From NCBI GenBank assembly GCA_964407665.1, contig CAYOWK010000012.1:21290-85289 (forward strand): a stretch of 64,000 nucleotides of DNA, written 5' to 3'. The translations under genes and the position numbers were made by a program. The stretch comes from CAYOWK01 sp964407665. Its GTDB lineage: Bacteria; Pseudomonadota; Alphaproteobacteria; Caulobacterales; Hyphomonadaceae. The notes under the pieces were generated by a model that saw only the letters and a program-made list of their open reading frames with translations, was not told the DNA's origin and ran no database searches. Shown piece by piece: positions 54,695 to 63,606 of the stretch; position 1 is the stretch's first letter, and the number at the start of each line of letters is the position of its first letter.

Positions 54695-55456
54695 CTAGAG
54701 CGGCCGGACCTTGATGTTCCGGTACCAGACCGGATCGCCATGATCCTGAAGCGCGATGTGGCCGCCTGGGAAAGTGCCGAACAAGGGCATCGACTTGAAT
54801 TTGGTAGCCGCGACCTTTGCCCGCCAGGCGTCGTCGCCATAGCTGCTCTCGGCGACTTTCTGGCCGTTGAGCCAGTGCTCGATCGTGCCGCCGGTAAAGA
54901 CGACGCGGGCGTTGTTCCATTCGCCGACGGGCTTTGCAGCCGCTGCCAGCGGTTCGGCGAAATCGTAGAGCGATCCGGCCCTGTGCGTCGGGATCTTCCC
55001 GTCGGGATGACCCGCATCATCCAGCACCTGCATTTCAGGCCCGGTCTGGTAGGTCGTCTTGGCCTCGGGGACTTCGTTGACGAGATAGATGATGCCGCTG
55101 TTGCCGTTCGGCGAAATCTTCCAGTCGAGCGACAGTTCGAACGGTCCGAACGATTCTTCCGTCATGATATCGCCGGAGCCGCGCGTTAGCAGCGCGATCT
55201 CGCCGTTGGCCGCGGACCAGCCTTCGCCGACCGCGCCCGCGCCATAGATTTTCCAGCCGGTGAAATCAGACCCGTTGAACAGCAGGCGCCATCCCGCAGC
55301 CTGTTCCTCAGCTGTCAGAGTGTTGGGCATCGGAGCTGTCTCGACAGGCGCCGGCGCTTCGGCGGCCGCCGGTGCGGGCGTCACGTCCGGAGCCGGCGAG
55401 CAGGCTGCGAGGCAGGCGAGTGCTGCGGCAGACATAAGGATTGAACGGATGGACAT
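54695..55456 (-). CDS. DUF1080 (3-keto-glycoside cleavage family) lipoprotein, copy 1
   Basis: 253 residues with lipobox LAAC and a Pro/Ala-rich linker. The DUF1080 jelly roll shows WRLLFNGSDFTGWKIYG, NGEIALLTRG, FELSLDWKISPNGNSGIIYL, GPEMQVLDD and GHIALQDHGDPVWYRNIKVRP. This family (now described as 3-keto-disaccharide hydrolase) cleaves 3-keto-glycosides. ATG 55456 has GGGAG seven bases upstream; it follows the Gfo/Idh gene with one base between and abuts the sulfatase gene. Periplasmic outer- or inner-membrane anchored. Confidence 0.9.
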   Translation of the reverse strand: MSIRSILMSAAALACLAACSPAPDVTPAPAAAEAPAPVETAPMPNTLTAEEQAAGWRLLFNGSDFTGWKIYGAGAVGEGWSAANGEIALLTRGSGDIMTEESFGPFELSLDWKISPNGNSGIIYLVNEVPEAKTTYQTGPEMQVLDDAGHPDGKIPTHRAGSLYDFAEPLAAAAKPVGEWNNARVVFTGGTIEHWLNGQKVAESSYGDDAWRAKVAATKFKSMPLFGTFPGGHIALQDHGDPVWYRNIKVRPL

Positions 55457-55457
55457 G

Positions 55458-56603
55458 TCAGTCTCCCTCAACCGGCGTCCAGGCGCCGTTTTCTTTGCTC
55501 GATGCGATGGCGGCTTCGATGAACCTTACGCCACGCACCCCGTCACGAATTCCGGGCGCCAGCTGGGCGTTGGCGGCAGGCTCGCGTTTCTCCGCATGCG
55601 CCCGCACAAGCTCGGCGGCGTCCGAATATATCTGTGCGAAGCCCTCGAGATAGCCTTCCGGGTGCCCGGCAGGCACGCGCGCGATCTGCGCAGATGCATG
55701 TAGCCCCGGTCCGCCCCTGCGATGGAGCCGCGGCGGCTCGCCGAGCGGCGTGAACCGAAGCTCTTCCGGCGTCTCCTGCGCCCACTCGAGCCCGCCGCGC
55801 TCGCCATAGACCCGTAGCCTCAGGCCATTGACGGCCCCGCTTGCAACCTGGCTCGCCCACAGTACGCCTCTGGCGGCTCCGGCAAAGCGCAACAGGATGT
55901 TGGCGTTGTCATCCACTTGTCTGCCATCGACAAAGGTCGAGAGATCGGCGGCGATATCAGAAACCTCCAGCCCCGTGACGAACTCTGCCAGCTGGAAGGC
56001 GTGGGTGGCGATATCGCCGAGTGCGCCGCCGGGTCCCGCACGGGCGGGATCGCCGCGCCAGTCCGCCTGCTTGTTGCCGGAGAGCTCCTTGGCGAGCCAG
56101 TCCTGCGCATACTCGACCTGGACAACGCGGATGGCGCCCAGCTCCCCGGCCTCGATCATGGCGCGCGCTTGCCGCACCATCGGATACCCGGAATAGTTGT
56201 GCGTGAGGATGAAGGGCAGGCCGGTTCGGGCGACGGTTTCTGCAAGGTCGAGCGCATGCCGCATCGTGATCGTGAGAGGCTTGTCGCAGATCACTGCGAT
56301 GCCTGCATCGAGAAAGGCGCGCGCAATCGCGTGGTGCGTCGAGTTCGGGGTTACGATGGCGACGCCGTCGATGCGATCCGGCCGCGCCGCTTCGGCGGAA
56401 GCCATCGCGCGGAAGTCGCCATAGCTTCGATCCTCCGTGAGCCCCAGCTTGCGCCCGAAGGCGATGGCTTTCTCTGGATCGGACTGGAAGTTGCCCGCAA
56501 CCAGCTCCCACTGGTCGTCGATGCGCGCAGCCATGCGATGAACGCCGCCGATGAACGCCCCTTCGCCGCCGCCCACCATGCCGAGCCGCAGCCGGCGGCT
56601 CAT
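55458..56603 (-). CDS. Gfo/Idh/MocA-family NAD(P)-dependent oxidoreductase
   Basis: 381 residues, cytoplasmic. Rossmann N-terminus LRLGMVGGGEGAFIGGVHR; VAIVTPNSTHHAIARAFLDAG; the EKP-type catalytic lysine motif ICDKPLT; HNYSGYPMVRQARAM; GDIATHAFQLAEFVTG. Members of this family interconvert keto- and hydroxy-sugars, here most likely reducing an imported 3-keto-sugar. ATGA overlap with the TIM-barrel gene upstream supports coupled translation. Confidence 0.92.
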   Translation of the reverse strand: MSRRLRLGMVGGGEGAFIGGVHRMAARIDDQWELVAGNFQSDPEKAIAFGRKLGLTEDRSYGDFRAMASAEAARPDRIDGVAIVTPNSTHHAIARAFLDAGIAVICDKPLTITMRHALDLAETVARTGLPFILTHNYSGYPMVRQARAMIEAGELGAIRVVQVEYAQDWLAKELSGNKQADWRGDPARAGPGGALGDIATHAFQLAEFVTGLEVSDIAADLSTFVDGRQVDDNANILLRFAGAARGVLWASQVASGAVNGLRLRVYGERGGLEWAQETPEELRFTPLGEPPRLHRRGGPGLHASAQIARVPAGHPEGYLEGFAQIYSDAAELVRAHAEKREPAANAQLAPGIRDGVRGVRFIEAAIASSKENGAWTPVEGD

Positions 56604-57658
56604 CGGTCGAGTCCCAGCAGGCGCCGATTGGCGGCGACGTCAACGCCGCTTGCGGCGAAGTCGTCGAAGGCGCGGTCGGTGACGCGGATGATGTGATCCC
56701 GGATGAAGGCCGCGCCCTCGCGGGCGCCGTCCTCGGGATGCTTCAGGCAGCACTCCCACTCCAGCACGGCCCAGCCGTCATAGTTGAAGCCGGCGAGCTT
56801 CGCGAAGATGGCCTTGAAGTCCACCTGACCGTCGCCGACAGACCGGAACCGCCCGGCCCGGTTCAGCCAGGGCTGGTAGCCGGAATAGACGCCCTGCCGT
56901 CCGGTCGGATTGAACTCGGCGTCCTTGACGTGGAACATCCGGATCCGCTCGTGGTAGATGTCGATGTACTCCAGATAGTCCAGCTGCTGCAGCACGAAGT
57001 GGCTGGGATCATAGAGGATGCAGGCGCGGGCGTGGTTGTTCACGCGCTCGAGGAACATCTCGTAGGTCGCGCCGTCGAACAGATCCTCGCCCGGGTGGAT
57101 TTCATAGCAGAGATCGACGCCCGCCTCTTCGTAGGCGTCGAGGATGGGCCGCCAGCGGCTTGCGAGTTCGGCGAACGCCGTCTCGATGAGTCCCGGCGGT
57201 CTCTGCGGCCATGGATAAAGATAGGGCCACGCCAGGGCGCCCGAGAATGTCACGCTGGCGTTGAGGCCAAGACGGCGCGAGGCCTGCGCGGCGAGATGCA
57301 GCTGGTCCGTCGCCCAGGCCTGCCGGGCAGCGGGATTGCCGCGAACAGCTTCGGGTGCGAAGCCGTCGAACATCGTGTCGTAGGCAGGATGGACCGCCAC
57401 GAGCTGTCCCTGCAGGTGGGTGGAGAGCTCGGTCAGTTCGACTCCGGCCTCAGCGAGAACCCCCTTGATCTCGTCGCAATAGGCGTCGCTGCTCGCCGCC
57501 TTCGCCAGATCGAACAACCGGCTGTCCGTAGTGGGCATCTGGACGCCCTTGAAGCCCTTGTCCGCCGCCCATCGCGCGATGGCGGGCAGGGAATTGAATG
57601 GCGCATCAGGCCCCGCGAACTGCGCGAGGAAGATGCCCGGCCCCTTGATGGTCTTCAT
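56600..57658 (-). CDS. Sugar phosphate isomerase/epimerase-like TIM barrel, cytoplasmic
   Basis: 352 residues without signal peptide. AP-endonuclease-2-like TIM barrel with metal ligands in YEIHPGEDL, ILYDPSHFVLQQ, MFHVKDAEF and the late Glu in AVLEWEC. It starts ATG 57658; a longer frame to 57718 overlaps the upstream gene. In keto-glycoside clusters these barrels isomerise or hydrate keto-sugar intermediates. It overlaps the Gfo/Idh gene by ATGA and lies 10 bases after the exported paralogue. Confidence 0.9.
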   Translation of the reverse strand: MKTIKGPGIFLAQFAGPDAPFNSLPAIARWAADKGFKGVQMPTTDSRLFDLAKAASSDAYCDEIKGVLAEAGVELTELSTHLQGQLVAVHPAYDTMFDGFAPEAVRGNPAARQAWATDQLHLAAQASRRLGLNASVTFSGALAWPYLYPWPQRPPGLIETAFAELASRWRPILDAYEEAGVDLCYEIHPGEDLFDGATYEMFLERVNNHARACILYDPSHFVLQQLDYLEYIDIYHERIRMFHVKDAEFNPTGRQGVYSGYQPWLNRAGRFRSVGDGQVDFKAIFAKLAGFNYDGWAVLEWECCLKHPEDGAREGAAFIRDHIIRVTDRAFDDFAASGVDVAANRRLLGLDR

Positions 57659-57668
57659 GTCCGCCGCC

Positions 57669-58667
57669 TCAGATTTCCAGCTTGCGGAGGAAGGTGTAGC
57701 CGATTTCTGCCGCTTCAAGCCGTGTTTTCACGAAAGGCGGCTCCTGCTCCAGATAGAAGTTCCGTACGCCCGCCGCGTAGGCGGCCGGAAGAAGCGTTTT
57801 CCAGTTGAGCCGGCCTGAGCCAACTTCGGTAGGGTCCATCTTCAGGGCGAGGTTCGGCTGGGTGGAGGCCTTGATGTCCTTCACGTGCATCAGGCCGAAC
57901 CGGCCCGGATAGCGCGCGAACATAGCCGCAGGATCGATGCCCGCAGCAGCCGTCCAGCCGACGTCGAGTTCGAACGTCACCAGTTCGGGATCGGTCTCCC
58001 GAACCAGGATATCGTACCCGGTGCTGCCGCCCACAGGCACAAACTCGAAATTGTGGTTGTGATATCCGAACGCGATGCCATCCGCCTTCAGCTTTCGGCC
58101 GATGCCGTTCAGCTGCGCCGCCATCCGCTTCCAGTGATCCTCGGTCATGGCGGCGGCGACGCGGACGATGAGCCCGTAACCTTCGCCTGCTATGGGCTCC
58201 AGCTTGATGTCATCCGGCGTCGCCATCGAGGGTGCGATCACATGACTGACGCCCAGAGTGTGCATGTCGGCCGCCAGCTTTGACAGGTCTCCGAACAGCC
58301 CCGGCTCCTCGGGCGTTCCGGCCCGCAGGCCGACATGGGCGCCCGTGCACTTGAGACCATGACTGTCGAACGAGGCGCGCAGCTGGGCCGGCGTCTTGCC
58401 CATGTAGCTCGGAATCTCGACGGCCCTGTAGCCGATGCGGGCCACGTTCGCGATCGTGCCTTCGAGGTCCGAGCGAAGCAGGTCAGCCAGCGTGTAGAGC
58501 TGGATGCCGATGGGCAGATTGCGCGCCTCGAAGAAGGGGCCGGGCATGGCGTCGTCTCCAGCCGAGGCGCAGGCGGCGGCGAGAGGGGCGAGGGCGCCCG
58601 TCGCGCAGAGCCGCTGCAGGAACTGGCGGCGAGAGGGGGCGGCACGGTCAAGGATGATTGCGGACAT
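57669..58667 (-). CDS. Sugar phosphate isomerase/epimerase-like TIM barrel, exported (Tat lipoprotein)
   Basis: 332 residues. Signal SRRQFLQRLCATGALAPLAAAC has a twin-arginine motif and a lipobox Cys. The barrel has ARIGYRAVEIPSYMGKTPAQ, FGYHNHNFEFVPV, FELDVGWTAAAGID, LMHVKDIK and YLEQEPP as metal and substrate residues. It shares the fold, but little sequence, with the cytoplasmic copy that follows. A periplasmic place fits a role on the keto-glycoside or its cleavage product before import. Confidence 0.9.
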   Translation of the reverse strand: MSAIILDRAAPSRRQFLQRLCATGALAPLAAACASAGDDAMPGPFFEARNLPIGIQLYTLADLLRSDLEGTIANVARIGYRAVEIPSYMGKTPAQLRASFDSHGLKCTGAHVGLRAGTPEEPGLFGDLSKLAADMHTLGVSHVIAPSMATPDDIKLEPIAGEGYGLIVRVAAAMTEDHWKRMAAQLNGIGRKLKADGIAFGYHNHNFEFVPVGGSTGYDILVRETDPELVTFELDVGWTAAAGIDPAAMFARYPGRFGLMHVKDIKASTQPNLALKMDPTEVGSGRLNWKTLLPAAYAAGVRNFYLEQEPPFVKTRLEAAEIGYTFLRKLEI

Positions 58668-58678
58668 GACGGAGCTTC

Positions 58679-60211
58679 CTATTGCGCTGGCTTCGCGGCG
58701 GATTCTGTCTCCTGAGACAGCGTCACCGGCTTGTATCCGCCTCTCGACCTGAAGAATGCGATCAGGCCGAGATAGGCGACCAGCATGAAGACCGGAACGA
58801 GGGCGACTTCCTGTAGCGCGCCTTTCTTCCCTGTGTTCGTCACCTGCTGGATGGTCGCGCGATCGGCTTCCGGTGCGGCGGCGAGAACCGTCTGGTCGAG
58901 CGCGGAGTACTGACCAAGCAGGCCCGAACGTTCTGTCAGATAGGTCTGCGACAGCTGCGTGCCGTTGGCGGCGTCATGCGCGGCAAGGCCCCGGCTGATG
59001 GCCCGGTCCTGCAGCGAGCCCAGCATCACCGTTCCGACGATACCAGCCGCCAGCATTCCGGCCCCTGCCATGACGTTCAGCGTCACAGCTCCGCCACGCG
59101 GGAACTGCTCCGAGGCGATGGCGAGGCTGGTGCCCCAGAAGAAGCTCTTGCCGATGCCGTAGAGCGTTGCGGCGGCCAGAAGGGCGATGCCGTGCGCGCC
59201 GGAGAGCCAGAAGAGCCCGATGGCCGCAAGCGCCGAAGCGCCCGCCAGCACGCCCAGCGGCTTGACCGCGTGCAGCAGCGGGCCCGCGTACATCCGAACC
59301 ACGAACATCACGGCGGACGTATAAACCAGCACCCATCCTGCCTGCAGGCCGAGCGAGTTCATTTCCGGGCCCATCAGCTCTGTGATCCAGCTGTCGGTCG
59401 ACAGTTCGGTCACGGCGAGCGGGATCATCAGAAGGACGAACACGATATAGAGCGGCCGTCCGGCCGAGCGGGAGAACCAGGCATAGGCCAGTGTCAAGGC
59501 GCCGATCAGGCCCCAGACCACTGCCGACGGCATGGCGAACACCCGGCCGACTTCCAGCATCATCAGCGCAATGATGATGAAGGCGCTGACAAAGCCCGCC
59601 TCCGCGAGCATCGCCTTGTAGGGCACGCCTGCAGCGGCGCGTTCGCTTTGCGGGAATTTGCGGCCCAGCAGCAGCACGGCATAGAGCGTCACCGGGGCCG
59701 CCATCAGTCCGACCTTCATGCGCCAGTCGACGCTATCGCCGAGGCCGAGGGCCAGAATACCTCCGAGCATCAGCCCCAGCGGCCAGGCCGCGTGCAGCCG
59801 GTTCAGCCACTTTGGCTTGTCGTGGCTGTAGAGCGTGGCGACCAGCGGGTTGGCGGCTGCTTCAACCGCGCCGTTGCCCAGCGCCATGATGAAGGTTCCG
59901 GCATAGAGCGCCCAGTAGCCTTGCGCCGTCAGCAGGATCGCAAGGCCAGCGACATGGCAGAGCGCCGCAAACCAGAAGGTCATCCGGAAGCCGATGCGGT
60001 CGATCAGCAGGCTGAGAAGGACGATGGTGATGGCGAAGGGCCAGAGACCGGCCCCAGTCAGCTCGCCCTTCTGCGTCTCGGAGAGATCGAACTCGACGCC
60101 CCATTCTCCGATCACCAGCGCCCGCAGGATGAAGCAGAACGAGGTGGCGACGATCGCCGAAAAGGATGTGATGAACAGGCCGGATCGTGGCCGGGCGGCG
60201 GCGTCGGTCAT
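58679..60211 (-). CDS. MFS sugar permease
   Basis: 510 residues, 12 or more TMs. Features are GLFITSFSAIVATSFCFILR at the start, LSLLIDRIGFRMTFWFAA (MFS loop 2-3), FIMALGNGAVEAAANPLVATLY, AWPLGLMLGGILALGLGD and IGKSFFWGTSLAIASEQFPRGG. A soluble insertion at residues ~425-465 precedes the last TM. It resembles FHS/sugar-type transporters seen with Gfo/Idh and TIM-barrel genes. It leads the minus-strand operon and is divergent from the second DUF1080 gene. Confidence 0.9.
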   Translation of the reverse strand: MTDAAARPRSGLFITSFSAIVATSFCFILRALVIGEWGVEFDLSETQKGELTGAGLWPFAITIVLLSLLIDRIGFRMTFWFAALCHVAGLAILLTAQGYWALYAGTFIMALGNGAVEAAANPLVATLYSHDKPKWLNRLHAAWPLGLMLGGILALGLGDSVDWRMKVGLMAAPVTLYAVLLLGRKFPQSERAAAGVPYKAMLAEAGFVSAFIIIALMMLEVGRVFAMPSAVVWGLIGALTLAYAWFSRSAGRPLYIVFVLLMIPLAVTELSTDSWITELMGPEMNSLGLQAGWVLVYTSAVMFVVRMYAGPLLHAVKPLGVLAGASALAAIGLFWLSGAHGIALLAAATLYGIGKSFFWGTSLAIASEQFPRGGAVTLNVMAGAGMLAAGIVGTVMLGSLQDRAISRGLAAHDAANGTQLSQTYLTERSGLLGQYSALDQTVLAAAPEADRATIQQVTNTGKKGALQEVALVPVFMLVAYLGLIAFFRSRGGYKPVTLSQETESAAKPAQ

Positions 60212-60342
60212 CGGTGTCTCCCCAGCCGCTGTTGCGGCGCGTCATTTGTCGCCCCGCCTTGTCCGGCCTGATCGTCAGCCGCCGCGAGGTCGTCTAGAGT
60301 CCGACCATGCCGCCCGCGTGAGGGCCTGTCCACGGGGATCAG

Positions 60343-61134
60343 ATGAGCACTCTCAGGTTTGGTGTCTTGGCGCTGGTGCTTGGCGCAACGGCAGGTTGCG
60401 CGGCTGTCCCTGAACGGGGGGAGCAATGGGTGTCCCTGTTCGACGGCCGATCGCTTGAGGGCTGGACGCCAAAAATCAGGGGCTACGCGGCAGGCGCCAA
60501 TTACCGCGAGACGTTCCGGGCTGAAGATGGCGCGATCCGCGTGTCCTACGAAGACTATGACCAGTTTGGCGAACGCTTCGGCCACCTCTTCTACAAGACG
60601 CCATTCACGAGCTACCGGCTGCGCCTCGAGTATCGCTTCTACGCCGAGCCGCCAGCCGACACGCCGGGCTGGGCCCGGTACAATAGCGGGGTCATGATCC
60701 ACTCGCAGGCGCCGGGCACGATGGCGGAAGCTGACGCCTTTCCGGTGTCGGTCGAGGCACAGCTGATCGGCCCGGGCAGCGCGGCGGCGCCCACCAACGG
60801 CAATGTCTGCACTCCCGGGACGCATGTCGTGATGGAGGGCCGGCTCGTGACCCGGCACTGCATCAACTCGACGTCTCCAGCGCCGCCAAACGGGGAATGG
60901 CATCGCTTCGAGATCGAGGTGACGCCGCAGGGTGTTGTCACGCACCGGGTGAACGGCGAGGCGGTGATGACGTATTCGGGCGTCCAGCTGGATCCCGACA
61001 GCGGCATGGCGAACTCGAAACCGCTGGTCGCTGCGGCGGGCGGCAAGCTTCCGCTGGATGGCGGCTATATTTCGCTGCAGAGCGAGGGCTCGCCCATCGA
61101 GTTCAGCAACATCGAGATCCTGGAGCTCAGGTAG
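60343..61134 (+). CDS. DUF1080 (3-keto-glycoside cleavage family) lipoprotein, copy 2
   Basis: 263 residues with lipobox ATAGC. DUF1080 core: WVSLFDGRSLEGWTPKI, YKTPFTSYRLRLEYRFY, YNSGVMIHSQ, FPVSVEAQLIG, GEWHRFEIEVTPQG and GGYISLQSEGSPIEFSNIEI. It carries an extra NVCTPGTHVVMEGRLVTRHC segment with two Cys that may form a disulphide; copy 1 lacks it. The plus-strand gene is divergent from the MFS permease and its last 8 bases overlap the convergent small-subunit gene. Confidence 0.9.
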   Translation: MSTLRFGVLALVLGATAGCAAVPERGEQWVSLFDGRSLEGWTPKIRGYAAGANYRETFRAEDGAIRVSYEDYDQFGERFGHLFYKTPFTSYRLRLEYRFYAEPPADTPGWARYNSGVMIHSQAPGTMAEADAFPVSVEAQLIGPGSAAAPTNGNVCTPGTHVVMEGRLVTRHCINSTSPAPPNGEWHRFEIEVTPQGVVTHRVNGEAVMTYSGVQLDPDSGMANSKPLVAAAGGKLPLDGGYISLQSEGSPIEFSNIEILELR

Positions 61135-61714
61135 ACCATGCCCGGCCGGTGGCTGCGTCGTAGGGGAGGTCCGCACGATAGGGGCCGGGCACCGGATCGT
61201 AGCGCAGGAATTTGGACGCGCCGATTTCCGACGTGAAGAAGCCCAGCGTGGTCAGCTCTTTCATGATCCGGAAGAAGTGTATCGGGCCCGTCGATCCGGC
61301 GCGTCCCCAGTCGAACTGCTCGCGGTCATAAACCGTCATCAGGGCGACCTGCTGATCGGAAGCGAGAGAGTGGAACGGCTTGCCGTACCGGGCCTGCGCA
61401 TCGGTGTCTGCACGGGCGAGCCCTGTGCGCAGCGTCGCGCGCTCGGTATCCTGGTAGAAATCCGCCATCATCCGGTCGATGAATGCCGGCACGCCGGCTT
61501 CAATGGCGCCGGGCGTGTCTGTTGCCGGGATGATCTGCCCGGCCATGATCTCCGCAATATGGGCTTCCGGAGGTGTGAAAAAGCGCAGCGGCACGGGCGT
61601 CGCCGTCTGGGGCGTCGCCGCGCAGCCGCCGAGCACGCCCAGAACTGCACTTGAGGAGACAGCGCCGCCCAGCATCATGGCAGCCCGGTGGAGAAGTTCG
61701 CGTCTGTCGATCAT
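61127..61714 (-). CDS. Gluconate 2-dehydrogenase subunit 3-family protein (Tat-like), copy 2
   Basis: 195 residues. N-terminus DRRELLHRAAMMLGGAVSSS with paired Arg and a later GGC, so a Tat-type signal, perhaps lipoprotein. Core: AEIMAGQIIPATDTPGAIEAGVP, FIDRMMADFYQ and FRIMKELTTLGFFTSEIGA with KFLRYDPVPG, closer to the classic subunit 3 than copy 1. It follows the second GMC gene by 16 bases and should carry that protein to the periplasm. Confidence 0.9.
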   Translation of the reverse strand: MIDRRELLHRAAMMLGGAVSSSAVLGVLGGCAATPQTATPVPLRFFTPPEAHIAEIMAGQIIPATDTPGAIEAGVPAFIDRMMADFYQDTERATLRTGLARADTDAQARYGKPFHSLASDQQVALMTVYDREQFDWGRAGSTGPIHFFRIMKELTTLGFFTSEIGASKFLRYDPVPGPYRADLPYDAATGRAWST

Positions 61715-61730
61715 GACCTGTCTCCGGGGG

Positions 61731-63464
61731 CTAGAGGTTGCCGGCCTTCAGCTCGCGCACGGCGTGATCGCAGGCGCGGGCTGTCAGGGCCATGTAGGTG
61801 AGCGAGGGGTTCACGGACGAGGCGGACGTCATGCACGAGCCGTCCGTGACATAGACGTTCGTGCAGGCGTGAACCTGGTTCCAACCGTTGAGCACCGACG
61901 TTCTGGGATCGCGTCCCATGCGGGCCGTGCCCATCTCGTGGATGCCGAGCCCCGGCGCATAGGGTCGATCGTAGCCGCGAATGTTCTTGAAGCCTGCGGT
62001 CTCCAGCATCTCCATGGCCGCCTGCTGCATGTCCTTGCGCATGTTCAGCTCGTTCTCGCGGATCGAAACATCCATCGTCAGGGTCGGCAGGCCGTGGATA
62101 TCCTTCACCGCCTGGTTCAGGCTCACGCGGTTGTCGGCGTAGGGCAGCGTCTCCCCGAAGGCGGTCAGCCCCATGGTCCACGGACCCGGATCCTGCAACT
62201 CGTCCTTCATCGCCTTGCCGAAGCCCATCTCGGCGACCAGCCGCTGCCAGCTTCCGCGCGTTGCGCCGCCCTGGTAGCCGTAGCCGCGGATGAAGTCCTG
62301 TCGCTTCGTCTTTTCGTCGCCGAGATTGCGGAAGCGCGGGATATAGACGCCATTCGGCCGCCGTCCCGCATAATAGCGGTCGTCGAAGCCGTCGATTTCT
62401 GCCTGGGCGCCGACAAGGAAATGGTGGTCCATTACGTTGCGGCCCAGCTGATCGCTGTCATTGCCGAAGCCGTTCGGGAAGCGGTCGCTGACCGAGTTCA
62501 TCATGATCCACGTGCTGTTCAGCGTGGAGGCGCAGAGGAAGACGACCTTGGCGAAATACTCCGTCTCCTCGTCCGTGACCGCGTCACGCACGCGCACGCC
62601 GGTCGCCTTGCCGGTCTGCTTGTCCAGCACCAGAGACGTGACGATGGCGTCCGCCTCGAGCGTCATGTTGCCCGTGCGTTTCGCCGTCACCAGCGTGGCG
62701 GCGTTGGAGCTGAAATAGGCGCCGAATGCGCAGCCGCGCATGCAGAGGTTGCGGTTCTGGCAGGTTCCGCGTCCCTGCGCCTTCTGCTCTTCGCTCGGCG
62801 CCGTGAGGTGTGCGGTCCGTCCCATCGTGACGCGCCGCTCGGGGAAGCGGCCCTCCACCTTCGCCTTCAGCGTCTTCTCGACGACGTTCATGTCCATCGC
62901 AGGCTGGAACTGGCCGTCCGGGAAATGGGCAAGGCCTTCCTTGCTGCCGCTGACGCCGATGTAGGTCTCGACACGGTCGTACCAGGGCGCGAGGTCCTCG
63001 TATCGGATCGGCCAGTCGACCCCGACGCCCTCTTTGGCGTTGGCCTCGAAGTCCATCGGACTGTGCCGGTAGCTCTGGCGGCCCCACGTGATGGAGCGAC
63101 CGCCGACCTGATAGCCGCGGATCCAGTCGTAGCGCTTGGTCTCGGTGTAGGGGTGTTCGTCGTCCTTCACGAACCAGTGGTTCCAGGCCTCGTTGACCGT
63201 GTATCCGGTCCGCGACTGCTTGGGATAATGCTTGTCGATCTCCGCCTGCGGCAGGCGTCCGCCGGGATATTTGAAATCCCAGGGCGCGTGGGCGAACGTC
63301 GTATAGTCCTTGATATGCTCGACGTTGCGGCCGCGCTCCAGCACGAGCGTCTTCATTCCGAGCCGCGACAGCTCCATGGCCGCCCAGCCGCCGGCAATGC
63401 CGCTGCCGACGACGATCGCGTCAAACGTTCTCTGCTCGCGCGAGCCCTTGGCCAGATCGCTCAT
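61731..63464 (-). CDS. GMC-family FAD dehydrogenase, copy 2
   Basis: 577 residues. FAD motif FDAIVVGSGIAGGWAAMELSR and LVLERGRNV; VGGRSITWGRQSYR; Fe-S motif C-x5-C-x3-C (Cys235, 241, 245); C-terminal HEMGTARMG, VYVTDGSCM and SSVNPSLTYMAL with the catalytic Asn. Compared with copy 1 it has HxN as H...N at the usual places but differs in length and in the middle domain, so substrates may differ. ATG 63464 has GGGGAG upstream; the frame back to 63920 runs through repeat copy C and is not coding. No signal peptide; exported through its small subunit. Confidence 0.9.
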   Translation of the reverse strand: MSDLAKGSREQRTFDAIVVGSGIAGGWAAMELSRLGMKTLVLERGRNVEHIKDYTTFAHAPWDFKYPGGRLPQAEIDKHYPKQSRTGYTVNEAWNHWFVKDDEHPYTETKRYDWIRGYQVGGRSITWGRQSYRHSPMDFEANAKEGVGVDWPIRYEDLAPWYDRVETYIGVSGSKEGLAHFPDGQFQPAMDMNVVEKTLKAKVEGRFPERRVTMGRTAHLTAPSEEQKAQGRGTCQNRNLCMRGCAFGAYFSSNAATLVTAKRTGNMTLEADAIVTSLVLDKQTGKATGVRVRDAVTDEETEYFAKVVFLCASTLNSTWIMMNSVSDRFPNGFGNDSDQLGRNVMDHHFLVGAQAEIDGFDDRYYAGRRPNGVYIPRFRNLGDEKTKRQDFIRGYGYQGGATRGSWQRLVAEMGFGKAMKDELQDPGPWTMGLTAFGETLPYADNRVSLNQAVKDIHGLPTLTMDVSIRENELNMRKDMQQAAMEMLETAGFKNIRGYDRPYAPGLGIHEMGTARMGRDPRTSVLNGWNQVHACTNVYVTDGSCMTSASSVNPSLTYMALTARACDHAVRELKAGNL

Positions 63465-63606
63465 TCCACTCCCCAGGTCCGTCTGCGCTTCTTGCGGCGC
63501 AGGTCGAGACTGATCCTGTTTTCGAGGCCCCGCCAGACGCTTTCGGAAGGCGCCGCAAGGGCAGGCTGAATTTTCCGGGCGCAGGTATGTGTGCAGATAC
63601 GACATT

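Noticed and set aside
50983..63464. A composite transposon or genomic island bounded by the inverted elements
   Set aside because: No transposase, integrase, target-site duplication or composition change is visible; the inverted copies are kept as a finding but not called a mobile element.
61479..63569. A 696-residue frame antisense to the second GMC gene
   Set aside because: Antisense shadow; the GMC frame has FAD, Fe-S and catalytic motifs in order.
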